17,149 nt of DNA from an uncultured Paracoccus sp. (GTDB lineage Bacteria; Pseudomonadota; Alphaproteobacteria; Rhodobacterales; Rhodobacteraceae): NCBI GenBank assembly GCA_934533075.1, contig CAKTBJ010000048.1:1-17149 (forward strand), in the 5' to 3' direction. Positions 1 to 8,872 of this stretch are shown piece after piece (positions within the stretch are counted from its first letter, which is position 1; each line of letters begins with the position of its first letter). The translations under genes and the position numbers were made by a program. The notes beneath the pieces were generated by a model that was given only the letters and a program-made list of their open reading frames with translations, made no database searches and was not told where the DNA came from.

Positions 1-398
1 ACCCTGTTGGGCCCGCACGGCGGGGCGCTCGCCGCCCCCGCACCCCAGGCACTGCTCTCCAGGTTTCTAACCGAAAGAAGAAAAGGGGATGCGGCGCAGA
101 GCCGGGGCTGCCTCACAGGGCAAAGCGGTGGTGTCGCAAGGCGTGGCGGGGCTGGATGGCAGCGGTGCCCATGCGGGCCATGCAGGGGGCGGCCGAACAG
201 GTGCAGACTATCAGCCGGGAACGAAGCACCGTCCCCGGCAAGGCCGGGCGGCAGCGCAGGTTTGCCCCTTGGGGCAAACCTTCCCCCTTTACCACGCGCG
301 CGACCGATGCTTGCCTGGCCACGCAGCCCCCCTTTCCCCGGCGCCGGAAATCGCGCAACCTTCAGGCCAGCAACGATTCCCCAATCGCCCGAGTCCCC
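1..398. other. Non-coding stretch upstream of the EamA transporter gene
   Basis: No convincing gene is visible here. Several frames are open, but this is expected from the base composition, and none gives a recognisable protein. The plus-strand frame of the transporter is open through this stretch, but its translation is low-complexity and unlike a transporter before the Met at 399. A strong hairpin lies at 258-281 and is listed separately. The first bases could hold the tail of a gene that begins outside the window (one plus-strand frame ends in TAA at 68-70), but I cannot support that. I see no clear -35/-10 promoter for the transporter. Confidence 0.5.
258..281. terminator. Strong hairpin, possible terminator of a gene left of the window
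   Basis: An 11-bp perfect inverted repeat (left arm AGGTTTGCCCC, right arm GGGGCAAACCT) is separated by two T. As a hairpin it would fold with a small CTTG-type loop. It is followed on the plus strand by TCCCCCTTT, a poor U-tract, so intrinsic termination is plausible but not certain. It stands about 120 bases before the transporter start and could instead be a protein-binding palindrome. Confidence 0.45.
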
Positions 399-1283
399 AT
401 GCCCGCGATCCTGTTCATCGCCTCCGTCCTCAGTTGGGGCACGACCTGGATCGCCATGAAGGTCGCCATCGAGGCCGGGCCGGTGATGACCGCGATCCTG
501 TGGCGCTTTCTCATCGCCGGCGGCATCGCAATGGCGATGCTGGCGGCTTCGGGACGCTGGCGGCTGCCGCGCGGGGCGGAATGGCTGTGGCTGGCGCTGA
601 TGGCGCTGTTCATCTTCTCGACGAATTTCGTGATCTTCGGCTATGTGGCGCGGATGATCCCCTCGGGGCTGGTCTCGGTCCTGTTCGCCACGGCGACGAT
701 CATCAACGCCGTCAATTCGCGCATCTTCTTTCGGGAGACCATCGGCCTGCGCATGGCATTCGCCGCCGTGCTGGGGCTGGCCGGCGTGATACTGATGTTC
801 GCGCCCGACCTCGCCGCCGGCATGGGGGCCGCCGGCACCCGCACCACCCTGCTGGCCATCGGGCTGGGAATCCTGGGCACGGTCTGCTTCTCGCTGGGCA
901 ACATGATTTCGCGGCGCAACAATGCCGCCGGGCTGAACCTGATCTGGGTCAATGCCTGGGGCATGTGCATCGGCGCCGTGCTGCTGGCCGTGGCCACCGC
1001 CGCCTCGGGGGCGCCCTTCGTCCCGCCGGCGCGGGCGGATTGGTGGGTCTCGGTCTCCTATCTGGCCATCATCGGCTCGGTGCTGGGCTTTGCCGCCTAT
1101 CTGGGGCTGGTGGCGCGGATCGGGCCGAACAGGGCCGCCTATACCACGGTGCTGTTTCCCGTGGTCGCGCTGTGGATTTCCTGGCTGATCGAGGATTACC
1201 GCTGGCACCTGCCCGCCATTGCCGGGCTGGCCCTGGTGAGCCTGGGCAATGTGCTGGTCTTCACCGGCCGGCGCCGCGGCTAG
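399..1283 (+). CDS. EamA-family (DMT superfamily) inner-membrane transporter
   Basis: This is a 294-residue protein made almost entirely of hydrophobic helices, about ten, in two homologous halves (roughly residues 1-130 and 145-290). That is the normal layout and length of EamA/RhaT-type drug/metabolite transporters. Family hallmarks include the N-terminal SVLSWGTTWIAMKVAI segment with an early WRFL helix, and in the second half NRAAYTTVLFPVVALWISW near the C-terminus. The ATG at 399 is chosen because the first transmembrane helix starts at once; upstream codons encode unrelated sequence. No good ribosome binding site precedes it, so the start is a little uncertain. Family members export amino acids, metabolites or drugs; the substrate cannot be read here. 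The gene converges on nagZ and shares a CTAG with it at the stop codons. Confidence 0.9.
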   Translation: MPAILFIASVLSWGTTWIAMKVAIEAGPVMTAILWRFLIAGGIAMAMLAASGRWRLPRGAEWLWLALMALFIFSTNFVIFGYVARMIPSGLVSVLFATATIINAVNSRIFFRETIGLRMAFAAVLGLAGVILMFAPDLAAGMGAAGTRTTLLAIGLGILGTVCFSLGNMISRRNNAAGLNLIWVNAWGMCIGAVLLAVATAASGAPFVPPARADWWVSVSYLAIIGSVLGFAAYLGLVARIGPNRAAYTTVLFPVVALWISWLIEDYRWHLPAIAGLALVSLGNVLVFTGRRRG

Positions 1284-2269
1284 GCGCGCGCCGCCGCCTC
1301 GATCCCGGCCAGTTCCGCCGCCAACGCATCCGCGTCGCCCTCGGGCACCCGCCGCGCCGCCAGCGCGGCCCCGGCCCGCGCCGCGGCCTGCGGGGTCAGC
1401 ACCCCCGCCGCCGCCGCCACGGTCTCCATGCAGGCCACGCCCTGGTTGCAATGCATCACCACATCGCAGCCGGCGGCGATGGCGGCGCCCGCACGTTCGG
1501 CATGGGTGCCGGGCAGCGCCTCCATCGTGATGTCGTCGGTGGTCAGCAGCCCCTGAAAGCCGATTTCCTCGCGGATCAGCCCAATCACGCGCGGCGAGGC
1601 CGTGGCCGGGCGCGGGTCCAGCGCCGAGAAGCGGATATGGCAGGTCATGCCCATCGGCATGTCGGCCAGCGCCCGGAACGGCGCGAAGTCCCAGTCGGCC
1701 AGCAGGTCCGGCGCCTCACCGACCTCGGGCAGTTCCCTGTGGCTGTCGGCGCGGGCGCGGCCGTGGCCGGGCATGTGCTTGATGCAGGGGATCACCCCCG
1801 CCGCCAGCAGCCCCTCCGCCGCCGCGCGGCCCAGCCGGGCCACGGTCTCCGGGTCGGTGCCGAAGCAGCGGTCATGCAGGAAGGGATGCGTCTGCGGCCC
1901 GGCGATGTCGAGGCAGGGCGCGCAATCGCCGTCGATGCCCAGCGCCCGCAACTCCGCCCCCATCAGCCGGTGGCGCAGCCAGACCGCCCGCGCCCCGTCG
2001 GCCGCCCCCGCCAGCGGCGCCGGCCAGTCCCGCGCCAGAGGCGGGCGCAGCCGCTGCACGCGGCCGCCCTCCTGGTCGACGGTGATCAGCGCCTCGCGCC
2101 CCACGGCCTCGCGCAGTTCCCCGGTCAGGCGGCGCACCTGATCCGGGCTGTCGATATTGCGCGCGAACAGGATGAAGCCCCAGGGATCGGCGGCGCGGAA
2201 GAAATCCCGCTCCGCCGCCGTCAGCGCCAAGCCCGCCACGCCGCCGAAGATGGTTGCACCGGGAGGCAC
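1280..2269 (-). CDS. nagZ: Beta-N-acetylhexosaminidase NagZ (glycoside hydrolase family 3)
   Basis: This is a 329-residue cytoplasmic GH3 enzyme of usual NagZ size. In the family it removes N-acetylglucosamine from GlcNAc-1,6-anhydro-muropeptides during cell-wall recycling. Visible motifs are VDQEGGRVQRL (residues 64-74), KHMPGHG (164-170) followed by the Asp175-Ser-His177 catalytic loop, and TTDD (243-246), which carries the nucleophilic aspartate. Start: a GTG at 2267-2269 lies 4 bases after the SPOR gene stop and gives the typical N-terminus before the FILFARNI strand, so translation is probably coupled to the gene before it. It is the last gene of the minus-strand block. Relatives often have scpA next, but here a convergent transporter gene follows. 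Confidence 0.95.
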   Translation of the reverse strand: MPPGATIFGGVAGLALTAAERDFFRAADPWGFILFARNIDSPDQVRRLTGELREAVGREALITVDQEGGRVQRLRPPLARDWPAPLAGAADGARAVWLRHRLMGAELRALGIDGDCAPCLDIAGPQTHPFLHDRCFGTDPETVARLGRAAAEGLLAAGVIPCIKHMPGHGRARADSHRELPEVGEAPDLLADWDFAPFRALADMPMGMTCHIRFSALDPRPATASPRVIGLIREEIGFQGLLTTDDITMEALPGTHAERAGAAIAAGCDVVMHCNQGVACMETVAAAAGVLTPQAAARAGAALAARRVPEGDADALAAELAGIEAAARA

Positions 2270-2273
2270 CGGC

Positions 2274-3449
2274 TCAGTTCACCTTCATGGCGATGCAGTC
2301 GGTGCCCAAGGCCTTCAGGTCGGAGCAGAATTTCTGCGCCTCGGCATTCGAGCCAAAGCCGGCCACCCGCAGGCGATAGAACACGCGGCCGTTGGATTCA
2401 TGGCGCTGGACGATCTGGCCCTTGCCCGAGAACAGCCCGCCCGCCTTGCCGGCGATGCGGTTCCACTCGCTGCGCGCCACCGCGTCGCTGTCGAAGGCGC
2501 CGATCTGCACCACAGCCCCGCCCGAGGCCACGCTGGCCTGCTGCGGGGCCGGAGCCGGGGCCTCGGCACGCGCCACGGGGGCCGGCGCAGGCGCGGCGGC
2601 GGCAGCGGCCACCGGTGCGGAGGCGCGCGCGGCACGGGCCGGGCGCGAGGCCGGGCGGGCCGAGGCCGCCAGCGCGTTCGGCGCCGCGACCTCCACGGTC
2701 TCGGCCGGCAGTTGAATGGTGGCATTGGCTTCGGCCAGCGCCTCGGAAATGCCGGCGGCATCGACCATCTCGCCGGCCTCGCCGGTCACGGCCTCGTTGG
2801 CGGCGGCCTCGACGGCGGGGGCGTCCATCATCAGCGCGGCGGCAGCCTCGCGCTCGGCCGCGGCGGCCAGGGCGGCGGCTTCGGCGGCGCGGGCCTCGGC
2901 CTCGGCACGTTGCGCGGCCAGCTCGCTGTCCTGCATGGCGACCAGCGGATCGGTGGCATCGGCGGCGGGCATCGAATCGGACAGCACGCCCGGCACGGTG
3001 GCCGAGGCGCCGAATTCGCCCATCGCCAGGTCCTCGTCGGTCAGGCCGGCACCGGCGGGGGCGATGGCGACCTGATCACGCTGGGCCATGCCGGCGCGCC
3101 CGGCGGGCACGTCGTTGACGGCCATGCCGACATGATCGGCCAGTTCGCCGCCGGGATCGTCGGGGGCCACGCGCGCCTCGCCGACCATCGCCCGGATCAC
3201 CGGCACGCCCGACACGTCGCGCGACACCAGTTGCCAGCCCCAGACCGCGAGGCCCACGACCAGCCCGACCGAGACCACCGCGCCGACATAGTTCACCACC
3301 ATGCCGATGCGGCCGCCCATGCCGGTCCCGGCCGGGGCCGCCGGACGGGCCGCATGCGGGTCCGCGTGCTGCGAATCGTGGCCGTAATCACCGACGCGAC
3401 GCCGATACGTGTCATCGAATCCGCCTGCGCGGAAATCCACAGATGCCAT
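2274..3449 (-). CDS. Membrane-anchored SPOR-domain protein
   Basis: This is a 391-residue, single-pass inner-membrane protein. A short cytoplasmic N-terminus is followed by one transmembrane helix (about residues 51-73), then a long low-complexity periplasmic linker rich in Ala, Glu and Pro (about 90-305, with a coiled-coil-like Ala/Glu/Arg stretch near 175-205), and finally a C-terminal SPOR domain (about 310-391, starting GGAVVQIGAF and ending near DCIAMKVN). SPOR domains bind denuded peptidoglycan glycans at division sites, so a role in septation or wall remodelling is likely but inferred. The SPOR domain contains two Cys (in FCSDLKALGTDC) that could form a disulfide. ATG at 3447-3449 follows an AGGAAA-type binding site. 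It is 79 bases after argS and just before nagZ, a wall-recycling enzyme, which fits a cell-wall theme. Confidence 0.9.
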   Translation of the reverse strand: MASVDFRAGGFDDTYRRRVGDYGHDSQHADPHAARPAAPAGTGMGGRIGMVVNYVGAVVSVGLVVGLAVWGWQLVSRDVSGVPVIRAMVGEARVAPDDPGGELADHVGMAVNDVPAGRAGMAQRDQVAIAPAGAGLTDEDLAMGEFGASATVPGVLSDSMPAADATDPLVAMQDSELAAQRAEAEARAAEAAALAAAAEREAAAALMMDAPAVEAAANEAVTGEAGEMVDAAGISEALAEANATIQLPAETVEVAAPNALAASARPASRPARAARASAPVAAAAAAPAPAPVARAEAPAPAPQQASVASGGAVVQIGAFDSDAVARSEWNRIAGKAGGLFSGKGQIVQRHESNGRVFYRLRVAGFGSNAEAQKFCSDLKALGTDCIAMKVN

Positions 3450-3528
3450 TTTCCTGCCTGTCCCCCGGTTTTCCCGGTGTGCCGGTTATCTTTGACTGCT
3501 CGTTCGCACCGGCCGGGCGGCTGTTGGA

Positions 3529-5274
3529 TCAGCGCATCTCGCGGGCCGGAGCAACGCCAAGGATACCCAAGCCGGCGGAAATGACAACGCCGACTGCACG
3601 GGCAAGGGCGATTTTCGCACCCGTTGTTGCATCGTCGCCATCCTGGACGAAGCGCAGGCTGGCATCCTCGTGCCCCCGATTCCAAAGCCCGTGCAGCGCG
3701 CCGGCCAGATCGTAGAGGTAGAAGGCCACCCGATGCGGCTCGTTGGCGCGGGCGGCGATCTCGACCTGGCGCGGCCATTCGGCCAGCTTGCGGATCAACT
3801 CGATTTCGGCGGGATGCGACAGGGCCGACAGGTCGGCGCCGGCCAGCGCCGCATCGTCCACCGCCACCCCCTGCCCCGCCGCGCGGGCCAGCACGGAATG
3901 GATGCGGGCCGAGGCGTATTGCACATACCAGACCGGATTGTCCTTGGACTGCTCCAGCACCTTGTCGAAGTCGAAATCCAGCGGCGCGTCGTTCTTGCGG
4001 GTCAGCATGTGGAAGCGCGTCACGTCCGCCCCCGCCTGCTCCACCACGTCGCGCAGGGTGACGAAGGTGCCGGCACGCTTGGACATCTTGAACGGCTCGC
4101 CGTTCTTGAACAGCTTGACCAGCTGGATCAGCTTGATGTCCAGCGGCACCCGTCCGGCCCCCAGCGCGGCGACGGCGGCCTTCATGCGCTTGACGTAGCC
4201 GCCATGATCGGCGCCGAAGATGTCGATCAGCGAATCGAAGCCGCGCTCCAGCTTGTCCCAGTGATAGGCGATGTCGGGCGCGAAATAGGTCCAGGACCCG
4301 TCCGACTTGCGCACCGGCCGGTCCACGTCGTCGCCGAACTGGGTCGAGCGGAACAGGGTCTGCTCGCGCGCCTCCCAATCCTCGGGCAGCTTGCCCTTCG
4401 GCGGCTCCAGCACGCCGCGATAGATCAGCCCGGCCTCGTCCAGCCGGTTCAGCGCCGCCTCGATCCGGCCGGTGCCGTAAAGCGCCTTCTCGGACGAGAA
4501 CACATCCATATGCACGCCCAGCAGCGCCAGGTCGCCGCGGATCATGTCCATCATCGCCCCGGTGGCGAAGTCGCGGATCTCGGCCAGCCACTCGCTTTCC
4601 GGGCGGTCCAGCAGGCTGTCGCCGTATTTCTCCTTCAGCGCCTCGCCCACCGGGATCAGGTAGTCGCCGGGATACAGCCCGTCGCGGATTTCCGGCTCCT
4701 GTCCCAGCGCCTCGCGGTAACGCTCATAGGCCGAGCGCGCCAGCACATCGACCTGCGCGCCGCCGTCGTTGATGTAGTATTCGCGGGTCACGTCATAGCC
4801 GGCGAAGTCCAGCAGGCTGGCCAGCGCATCGCCGAACACCGCACCGCGGGTATGGCCGACATGCATCGGCCCGGTCGGGTTGGCGCTGACGAATTCGACG
4901 TTGACCCGATGCCCGGCGCCCAGGGCCGAGCGCCCGAAATCCGCCCCCGCCCGGATCGCGGCCGAGACCACGGCGCGCCATGCCTCGGCGGTCAGGCGCA
5001 GGTTCAGAAAGCCGGGACCGGCGACCTCGGCGGCCTCGATGCGGGGATCGGCGCGCAAGGCGCCCGCCAGCGCCTCCGCGATCTCGCGCGGCTTGCGGCC
5101 GGCAGGCTTGGCCAGCACCATCGCGGCATTGGTGGCCATGTCGCCGTGGCCGGCATCGCGGGGCGGCTCGACCGTGACGGCGCCGTAATCCAGCCCCGCC
5201 GGCAGTTGGCCTTCCCCGGCCAGACGGTCGAGGCTTTCGGTGACGAGGGCGCGAATATCGGCGAACAGGTTCAT
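3529..5274 (-). CDS. argS: Arginyl-tRNA synthetase
   Basis: This 581-residue class I aminoacyl-tRNA synthetase charges tRNA-Arg. Recognised elements are the N-terminal Arg-tRNA-synthetase additional domain (about residues 1-90), the HIGH-type signature as HVGH (138-141, inside [14 protein letters not shown]), the FGADHGGY segment (353-360), KMSKR (396-400) and the C-terminal anticodon-binding domain with [16 protein letters not shown] (445-460). Length and motifs are complete, with no sign of decay. The ATG at 5272-5274 is in the expected position relative to the N-terminal domain; the ribosome binding site (GGAAAG) is moderate. It lies 54 bases downstream of the mechanosensitive channel gene, so co-transcription is likely. 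Confidence 0.98.
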   Translation of the reverse strand: MNLFADIRALVTESLDRLAGEGQLPAGLDYGAVTVEPPRDAGHGDMATNAAMVLAKPAGRKPREIAEALAGALRADPRIEAAEVAGPGFLNLRLTAEAWRAVVSAAIRAGADFGRSALGAGHRVNVEFVSANPTGPMHVGHTRGAVFGDALASLLDFAGYDVTREYYINDGGAQVDVLARSAYERYREALGQEPEIRDGLYPGDYLIPVGEALKEKYGDSLLDRPESEWLAEIRDFATGAMMDMIRGDLALLGVHMDVFSSEKALYGTGRIEAALNRLDEAGLIYRGVLEPPKGKLPEDWEAREQTLFRSTQFGDDVDRPVRKSDGSWTYFAPDIAYHWDKLERGFDSLIDIFGADHGGYVKRMKAAVAALGAGRVPLDIKLIQLVKLFKNGEPFKMSKRAGTFVTLRDVVEQAGADVTRFHMLTRKNDAPLDFDFDKVLEQSKDNPVWYVQYASARIHSVLARAAGQGVAVDDAALAGADLSALSHPAEIELIRKLAEWPRQVEIAARANEPHRVAFYLYDLAGALHGLWNRGHEDASLRFVQDGDDATTGAKIALARAVGVVISAGLGILGVAPAREMR

Positions 5275-5328
5275 TTCAGGCTTTCCGTGACGGTCCTGCC
5301 CTGCGCTTGCCAGAGCCGGCCCCTTGCG

Positions 5329-7809
5329 TCAACCGCCGCCCTTGTTCCCGGCGGTCTCCGCATCCGCCTCGCCGCCCGCCTCGTCGTCGGCCGGCGGCAG
5401 CGGCGGGTCGACCGGCACCGGCTTGAGGGTGCCATCCGCCCGGCGCAGCCATACCGCATGGGTCGAGCCAGGAATGACGATCCCCGCTTCGCGGAAGCGG
5501 CGCACGATCTCGTGCCGGATTTCCGAGCCGACGCCGACGCCCTGGTTGATGTCGGCCAGAATCACCCGCAGCTCGAATTCCAGCCCGTTGGTGCCGAAGC
5601 CGGAAAAGATCACCGCGGGCGGCGGGTTGACCAGCGCCAGCGGCTGGTCCTCGCCGATGGTGCGCAGCAGCGCCTCCACCGCGCGGGTATCGGCGTCGAA
5701 ACTGACCGTCACCGGCACGATCACCCGGCCTTGCAGGTTGTGGCGGGTGACGTTGGTGACGGTGCCGCTGATCAGGTCGCTGTTGGGGACGATCACATCC
5801 GCCCGGTCGAATGTCTGGATCAGCGTCGAGCGCACCGAGATGCGCCGCACCGTGCCCTGCTGGGTGCCGACCTGAATCCAGTCGCCCACCGCCACCGGCC
5901 GCTCGATCAGCAGGATGATGCCGGAGACGAAGTTCGACACGATGTTCTGGAGGCCGAAGCCGATCCCGACCGACAGGGCACCGGCGACGATGGCGAGGTT
6001 CGACAGGTCGATCCCCGCCGAGGTGATCGCCATCAGCGCGGCCAGGAAGATGCCGACATAGCCCAGCCCCGACACCACGGCGTTCTGCGCGCCGGGGTCC
6101 AGCCTGGTCTTGGGCAGGATCGAGGCGCTGAATGCCGCCTGCACCATGCGGGTCAGCAGGAAGGCCACCGTGAAGACGATGGCGAAGGTCAGCATCGCCA
6201 GCGGCGAGATGGTGATGCCGCCCAGCCGCAGCCCGCCGCGCAGCTGCATCCACGCCTCGCCCAGATCGGCGGGCCGCGCCCCCCAGATCAGCGCCAGCAG
6301 CGGCAGCGCCGCCAGCACCAGCGCAAAGCCGATCAGCACCGGGGCCAGCGCCTTCTGCGCGCGCTCCTCGCCGCCCTTGACCAGAATCCACAGGTCATCG
6401 ATGAACTTCTGCGCCAGCAGCACCAGCCCCATCAGTCCCAGCGTGTCCAGCCAGGGCCACAGCAGCGAATTGGCGGCGGCGACATAGCCCGCCAGCGCCA
6501 GGATCGGCGCCACGACGGCGATGACCCGCGACACCGCGCCGACGCCGGCGGCGACGCGATAGCGATAGGCCACGGAATCGGCGCGCTGGCTGGTCAGGCT
6601 GCGCCGCAGCACCAGCCCCAGCCGGAACAGCAGCGCCGAGGCCAGCAGCAGCAGCGGCAGGTGCCAGACGGCGGCGGCGGCCTCGGTGAAGGGCTGCGGC
6701 GGCGCCGTCACCGCATCGCCCAGCGCCCGCAGCCCGCCCAGCGGCAGGATCGAGGGCGAGGCCAGCGTGAACAGCCCCAGCGCCAGCGCCAGCGCGGTGC
6801 CGTAGCGGCGCATGCGTTTTGTGCCCGCCTCGGTCAGGCGCAGCCGCGCCGGCACCGCCGGGTCCAGCGGGAACAGGTTCACCACCACCCAGCGCCCGAT
6901 GAAATAGATCAGCGCCGCCCCCGGCAGCGCGGTCAGGAAGGGCCGGAAATAGGCGCCGAACAGCGCGCTGTTCTCGGCCGCCGCCACGGCCAGCCGCACC
7001 CCCGCATAGGGCAGCAGGATCTGGAGCAGCGAGGCCACGAAGGCCACCGCCTCGCGCGCATTCACCGAGGCACGCGCGCCCAGCGCCTCGGGCAGCGCCT
7101 GCACCCAGCGCCAGCTCGCCACCAGCAGCCCCGCCGCCAGCACCAGCAGCAGCAGCACCGCCGGCAGCCTTTCGCGCAGATAGTCGGGCGGCAGCCGCTG
7201 CGCGCGCTGGCGCGTCTCGGCGGCGGCGGCCTGCGTCCACTTGCCGGCCTCGCCCAGCGCCGCCCTCCAGCTCGACGGCAGCAGCGGCGAGGGCGACAGG
7301 TGCATCAGCGCGCTGGCCTTGCGCTCGCGCAGTTGCAGGTCGATCTGCTGGATGATGCTGTCGGCGCGGCCATAGGCCTCGGCCGCGCGCAGGGCGGGCG
7401 CCTGTTCCTGCGTCAGGGCGGCGGTCAGTTCGCTGCGCCGGTCGGCGACTTCGGGCGGCTCGGTCTCGCCCTCGGCCGGGGCCGGTCCCAGCGCCTCGAT
7501 CTGCCCCCTCAGCACCGCGATGCGGGCGGCGTTGGGGTTCTGCGCGGTCTGGAACCGCTCGCGCCACCGGACCATGCCGGCGCGCAGCTCGTTCAGCCGC
7601 GTGTCGCTGACCCCGCCATCGTCCAGCAGGGCCTCGGCCACCCAGGCCTGCCGCTCCCATTGGGCATAGTCGATGGCGGGGCGGTCATTGGCGGCGGCGG
7701 CCTGCTGCGCCAGCGCGGGCGGGGCGGCCACCGGCGCGGCCAGTCCGGCCAGCACCAGGGCCAGCGCCAGCCACAGCCTCGGCCATAGCAGGGACCGCAC
7801 CGCCGCCAC
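5329..7809 (-). CDS. Large MscS-family mechanosensitive channel with N-terminal extension
   Basis: With the start chosen here the protein has 826 residues. It has a signal peptide (about 1-34, cleavage after ALA), a periplasmic helical domain (about 35-200, resembling the DUF3772 region of such channels), around ten membrane helices (about 210-640), and a C-terminal MscS module. The pore helix shows the family signature SVGIGFGLQNIVSNF (from about residue 613) followed by ERPVAVGDWIQVG, then the beta domain and alpha/beta domain to about 785, and a Pro/Asp/Gly-rich tail. Such channels open on membrane tension and release solutes on hypo-osmotic shock. Start choice: GTG at 7807-7809 lies 4 bases after the cysK stop and 9 bases after a perfect AGGAGG. 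The longer frame from ATG at 7857 has no binding site and would put charged and Cys residues before the signal peptide. Confidence 0.9.
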   Translation of the reverse strand: MAAVRSLLWPRLWLALALVLAGLAAPVAAPPALAQQAAAANDRPAIDYAQWERQAWVAEALLDDGGVSDTRLNELRAGMVRWRERFQTAQNPNAARIAVLRGQIEALGPAPAEGETEPPEVADRRSELTAALTQEQAPALRAAEAYGRADSIIQQIDLQLRERKASALMHLSPSPLLPSSWRAALGEAGKWTQAAAAETRQRAQRLPPDYLRERLPAVLLLLVLAAGLLVASWRWVQALPEALGARASVNAREAVAFVASLLQILLPYAGVRLAVAAAENSALFGAYFRPFLTALPGAALIYFIGRWVVVNLFPLDPAVPARLRLTEAGTKRMRRYGTALALALGLFTLASPSILPLGGLRALGDAVTAPPQPFTEAAAAVWHLPLLLLASALLFRLGLVLRRSLTSQRADSVAYRYRVAAGVGAVSRVIAVVAPILALAGYVAAANSLLWPWLDTLGLMGLVLLAQKFIDDLWILVKGGEERAQKALAPVLIGFALVLAALPLLALIWGARPADLGEAWMQLRGGLRLGGITISPLAMLTFAIVFTVAFLLTRMVQAAFSASILPKTRLDPGAQNAVVSGLGYVGIFLAALMAITSAGIDLSNLAIVAGALSVGIGFGLQNIVSNFVSGIILLIERPVAVGDWIQVGTQQGTVRRISVRSTLIQTFDRADVIVPNSDLISGTVTNVTRHNLQGRVIVPVTVSFDADTRAVEALLRTIGEDQPLALVNPPPAVIFSGFGTNGLEFELRVILADINQGVGVGSEIRHEIVRRFREAGIVIPGSTHAVWLRRADGTLKPVPVDPPLPPADDEAGGEADAETAGNKGGG

Positions 7810-7813
7810 CCGC

Positions 7814-8872
7814 TCAGCCCTCCTGCCGCATGTCGGGCAGGTCGGCGGGGGGCGCATCCAGCCATGCCGGCACCGGCAGCCCCTGCGCCTTCAGGAAGGT
7901 GGGGTTCCACAGCTTGGTGGCATAGCGGTTGCCGGGATCGGCCAGGATGGTGACGATGGTGTGGCCCGGTCCCATCTCGCGCGCCATGCGGATGGCGCCG
8001 GCGATGTTGATCGCCGTGCTGCCGCCCAGCACCAGCCCCTCCTCATGGGCGAGGTCGAACAGGATCGGCAGCGCCTCGGCATCGGGGATGCGCCAGGCCA
8101 TGTCGGGGCGGAACCCCTCCAGATTGGCGGTGATGCGCCCCTGCCCGATGCCCTCGGTGATCGAGGCGCCGGGGGCGGCGAACTCGCCCGTGGTGTAATA
8201 GGCGTAAAGCCCGGCGCCCTCGGGATCGGCCAGCCCGATCCTGACCCCCTTGGGCTGCAAGGCGGCGGCGACCCCGGCCAGCGTCCCGCCCGAGCCGACC
8301 GCGCAGGTAAAGCCGTCGACGCGGCCGCCGGTCTGCGCCCAGATCTCCGGCCCGGTGGTCTCGGCATGGACGGCGCGGTTGGCGGTGTTGTCGAACTGGT
8401 TGGCCCAGACCGCGCCCCCCGGCAGGATCCGGGCCAGCGCCTCGGCCAGCCGGCCGGAATAGCGGACATAGTTGTTCGGGTCCTTGTAGGGCGCGGCCGG
8501 CACCTCGACCAGCGTGGCCCCGGCCAGCCGCAGCGCGACCTTCTTTTCCTCGCTCTGGGTCTCGGGGATGACGATGACGGTGCGATAGCCCAGCGAGGCG
8601 CCCACGGTGGCCAGCCCGATGCCGGTATTGCCGGCGGTGCCCTCGACGATGGTGCCGCCCGGTCCCAGCGCGCCGCGCGCCTCGGCATCGCGGATCATGC
8701 CCAGGGCGGCGCGGTCCTTGACCGACTGGCCGGGATTCATGAACTCGGCCTTGCCCCAGATCTCGCAGCCGGTCGCCTCGGAGGCGCGGCGCAGCCGGAT
8801 CAGCGGCGTGTTCCCGATCGCCGCCGCGAGGTCGCGCGCAAGGCCGGTCGTGGCGGTCTGGTTGCGGGTCAT
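7814..8872 (-). CDS. cysK: Cysteine synthase (O-acetylserine sulfhydrylase)
   Basis: This 352-residue PLP enzyme of fold type II makes cysteine from O-acetylserine and sulfide in the cytoplasm. Motifs are NPGQSVKDR (residues 46-54) with the PLP-binding Lys52, the substrate loop GTAGNTG (78-84; TAGNTG where E. coli CysK has TSGNTG), ETQSEEK (104-110) and the glycine-rich phosphate-binding loop GSGGTLAG (193-200). It is somewhat longer than E. coli CysK and has a short Pro/Asp-rich tail, as in other alphaproteobacterial versions. ATG at 8870-8872 is preceded by AGGAG with 6-7 bases spacing; longer in-frame starts lack this. It is the first gene of the minus-strand block and overlaps functionally with the sulfur cluster further right. 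A cystathionine beta-synthase activity cannot be excluded by eye. Confidence 0.93.
   Translation of the reverse strand: MTRNQTATTGLARDLAAAIGNTPLIRLRRASEATGCEIWGKAEFMNPGQSVKDRAALGMIRDAEARGALGPGGTIVEGTAGNTGIGLATVGASLGYRTVIVIPETQSEEKKVALRLAGATLVEVPAAPYKDPNNYVRYSGRLAEALARILPGGAVWANQFDNTANRAVHAETTGPEIWAQTGGRVDGFTCAVGSGGTLAGVAAALQPKGVRIGLADPEGAGLYAYYTTGEFAAPGASITEGIGQGRITANLEGFRPDMAWRIPDAEALPILFDLAHEEGLVLGGSTAINIAGAIRMAREMGPGHTIVTILADPGNRYATKLWNPTFLKAQGLPVPAWLDAPPADLPDMRQEG
7819..7824 (-). promoter_or_regulatory. Ribosome binding site that fixes the channel gene start
   Basis: On the minus strand this reads AGGAGG, lies inside the last codons of cysK, and is followed 9 bases later by GTG (7809-7807). 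It is the strongest binding site near this junction and argues for a GTG start rather than the upstream ATG at 7857, which would overlap cysK by 44 bases. Confidence 0.7.

Noticed and set aside
89..3118. A 1009-codon open frame on the plus strand crossing the transporter, nagZ and SPOR genes
   Set aside because: It overlaps three well-supported genes in other frames and yields Arg/Pro/Ala-rich sequence without recognisable features.
3670..7788. A 1372-codon open frame on the plus strand, antisense to argS and the channel gene
   Set aside because: Its translation is a low-complexity Gln/Arg/His/Gly-rich series with no domain, while the minus strand carries complete argS and MscS motifs. GC-rich codon use makes such mirror frames.
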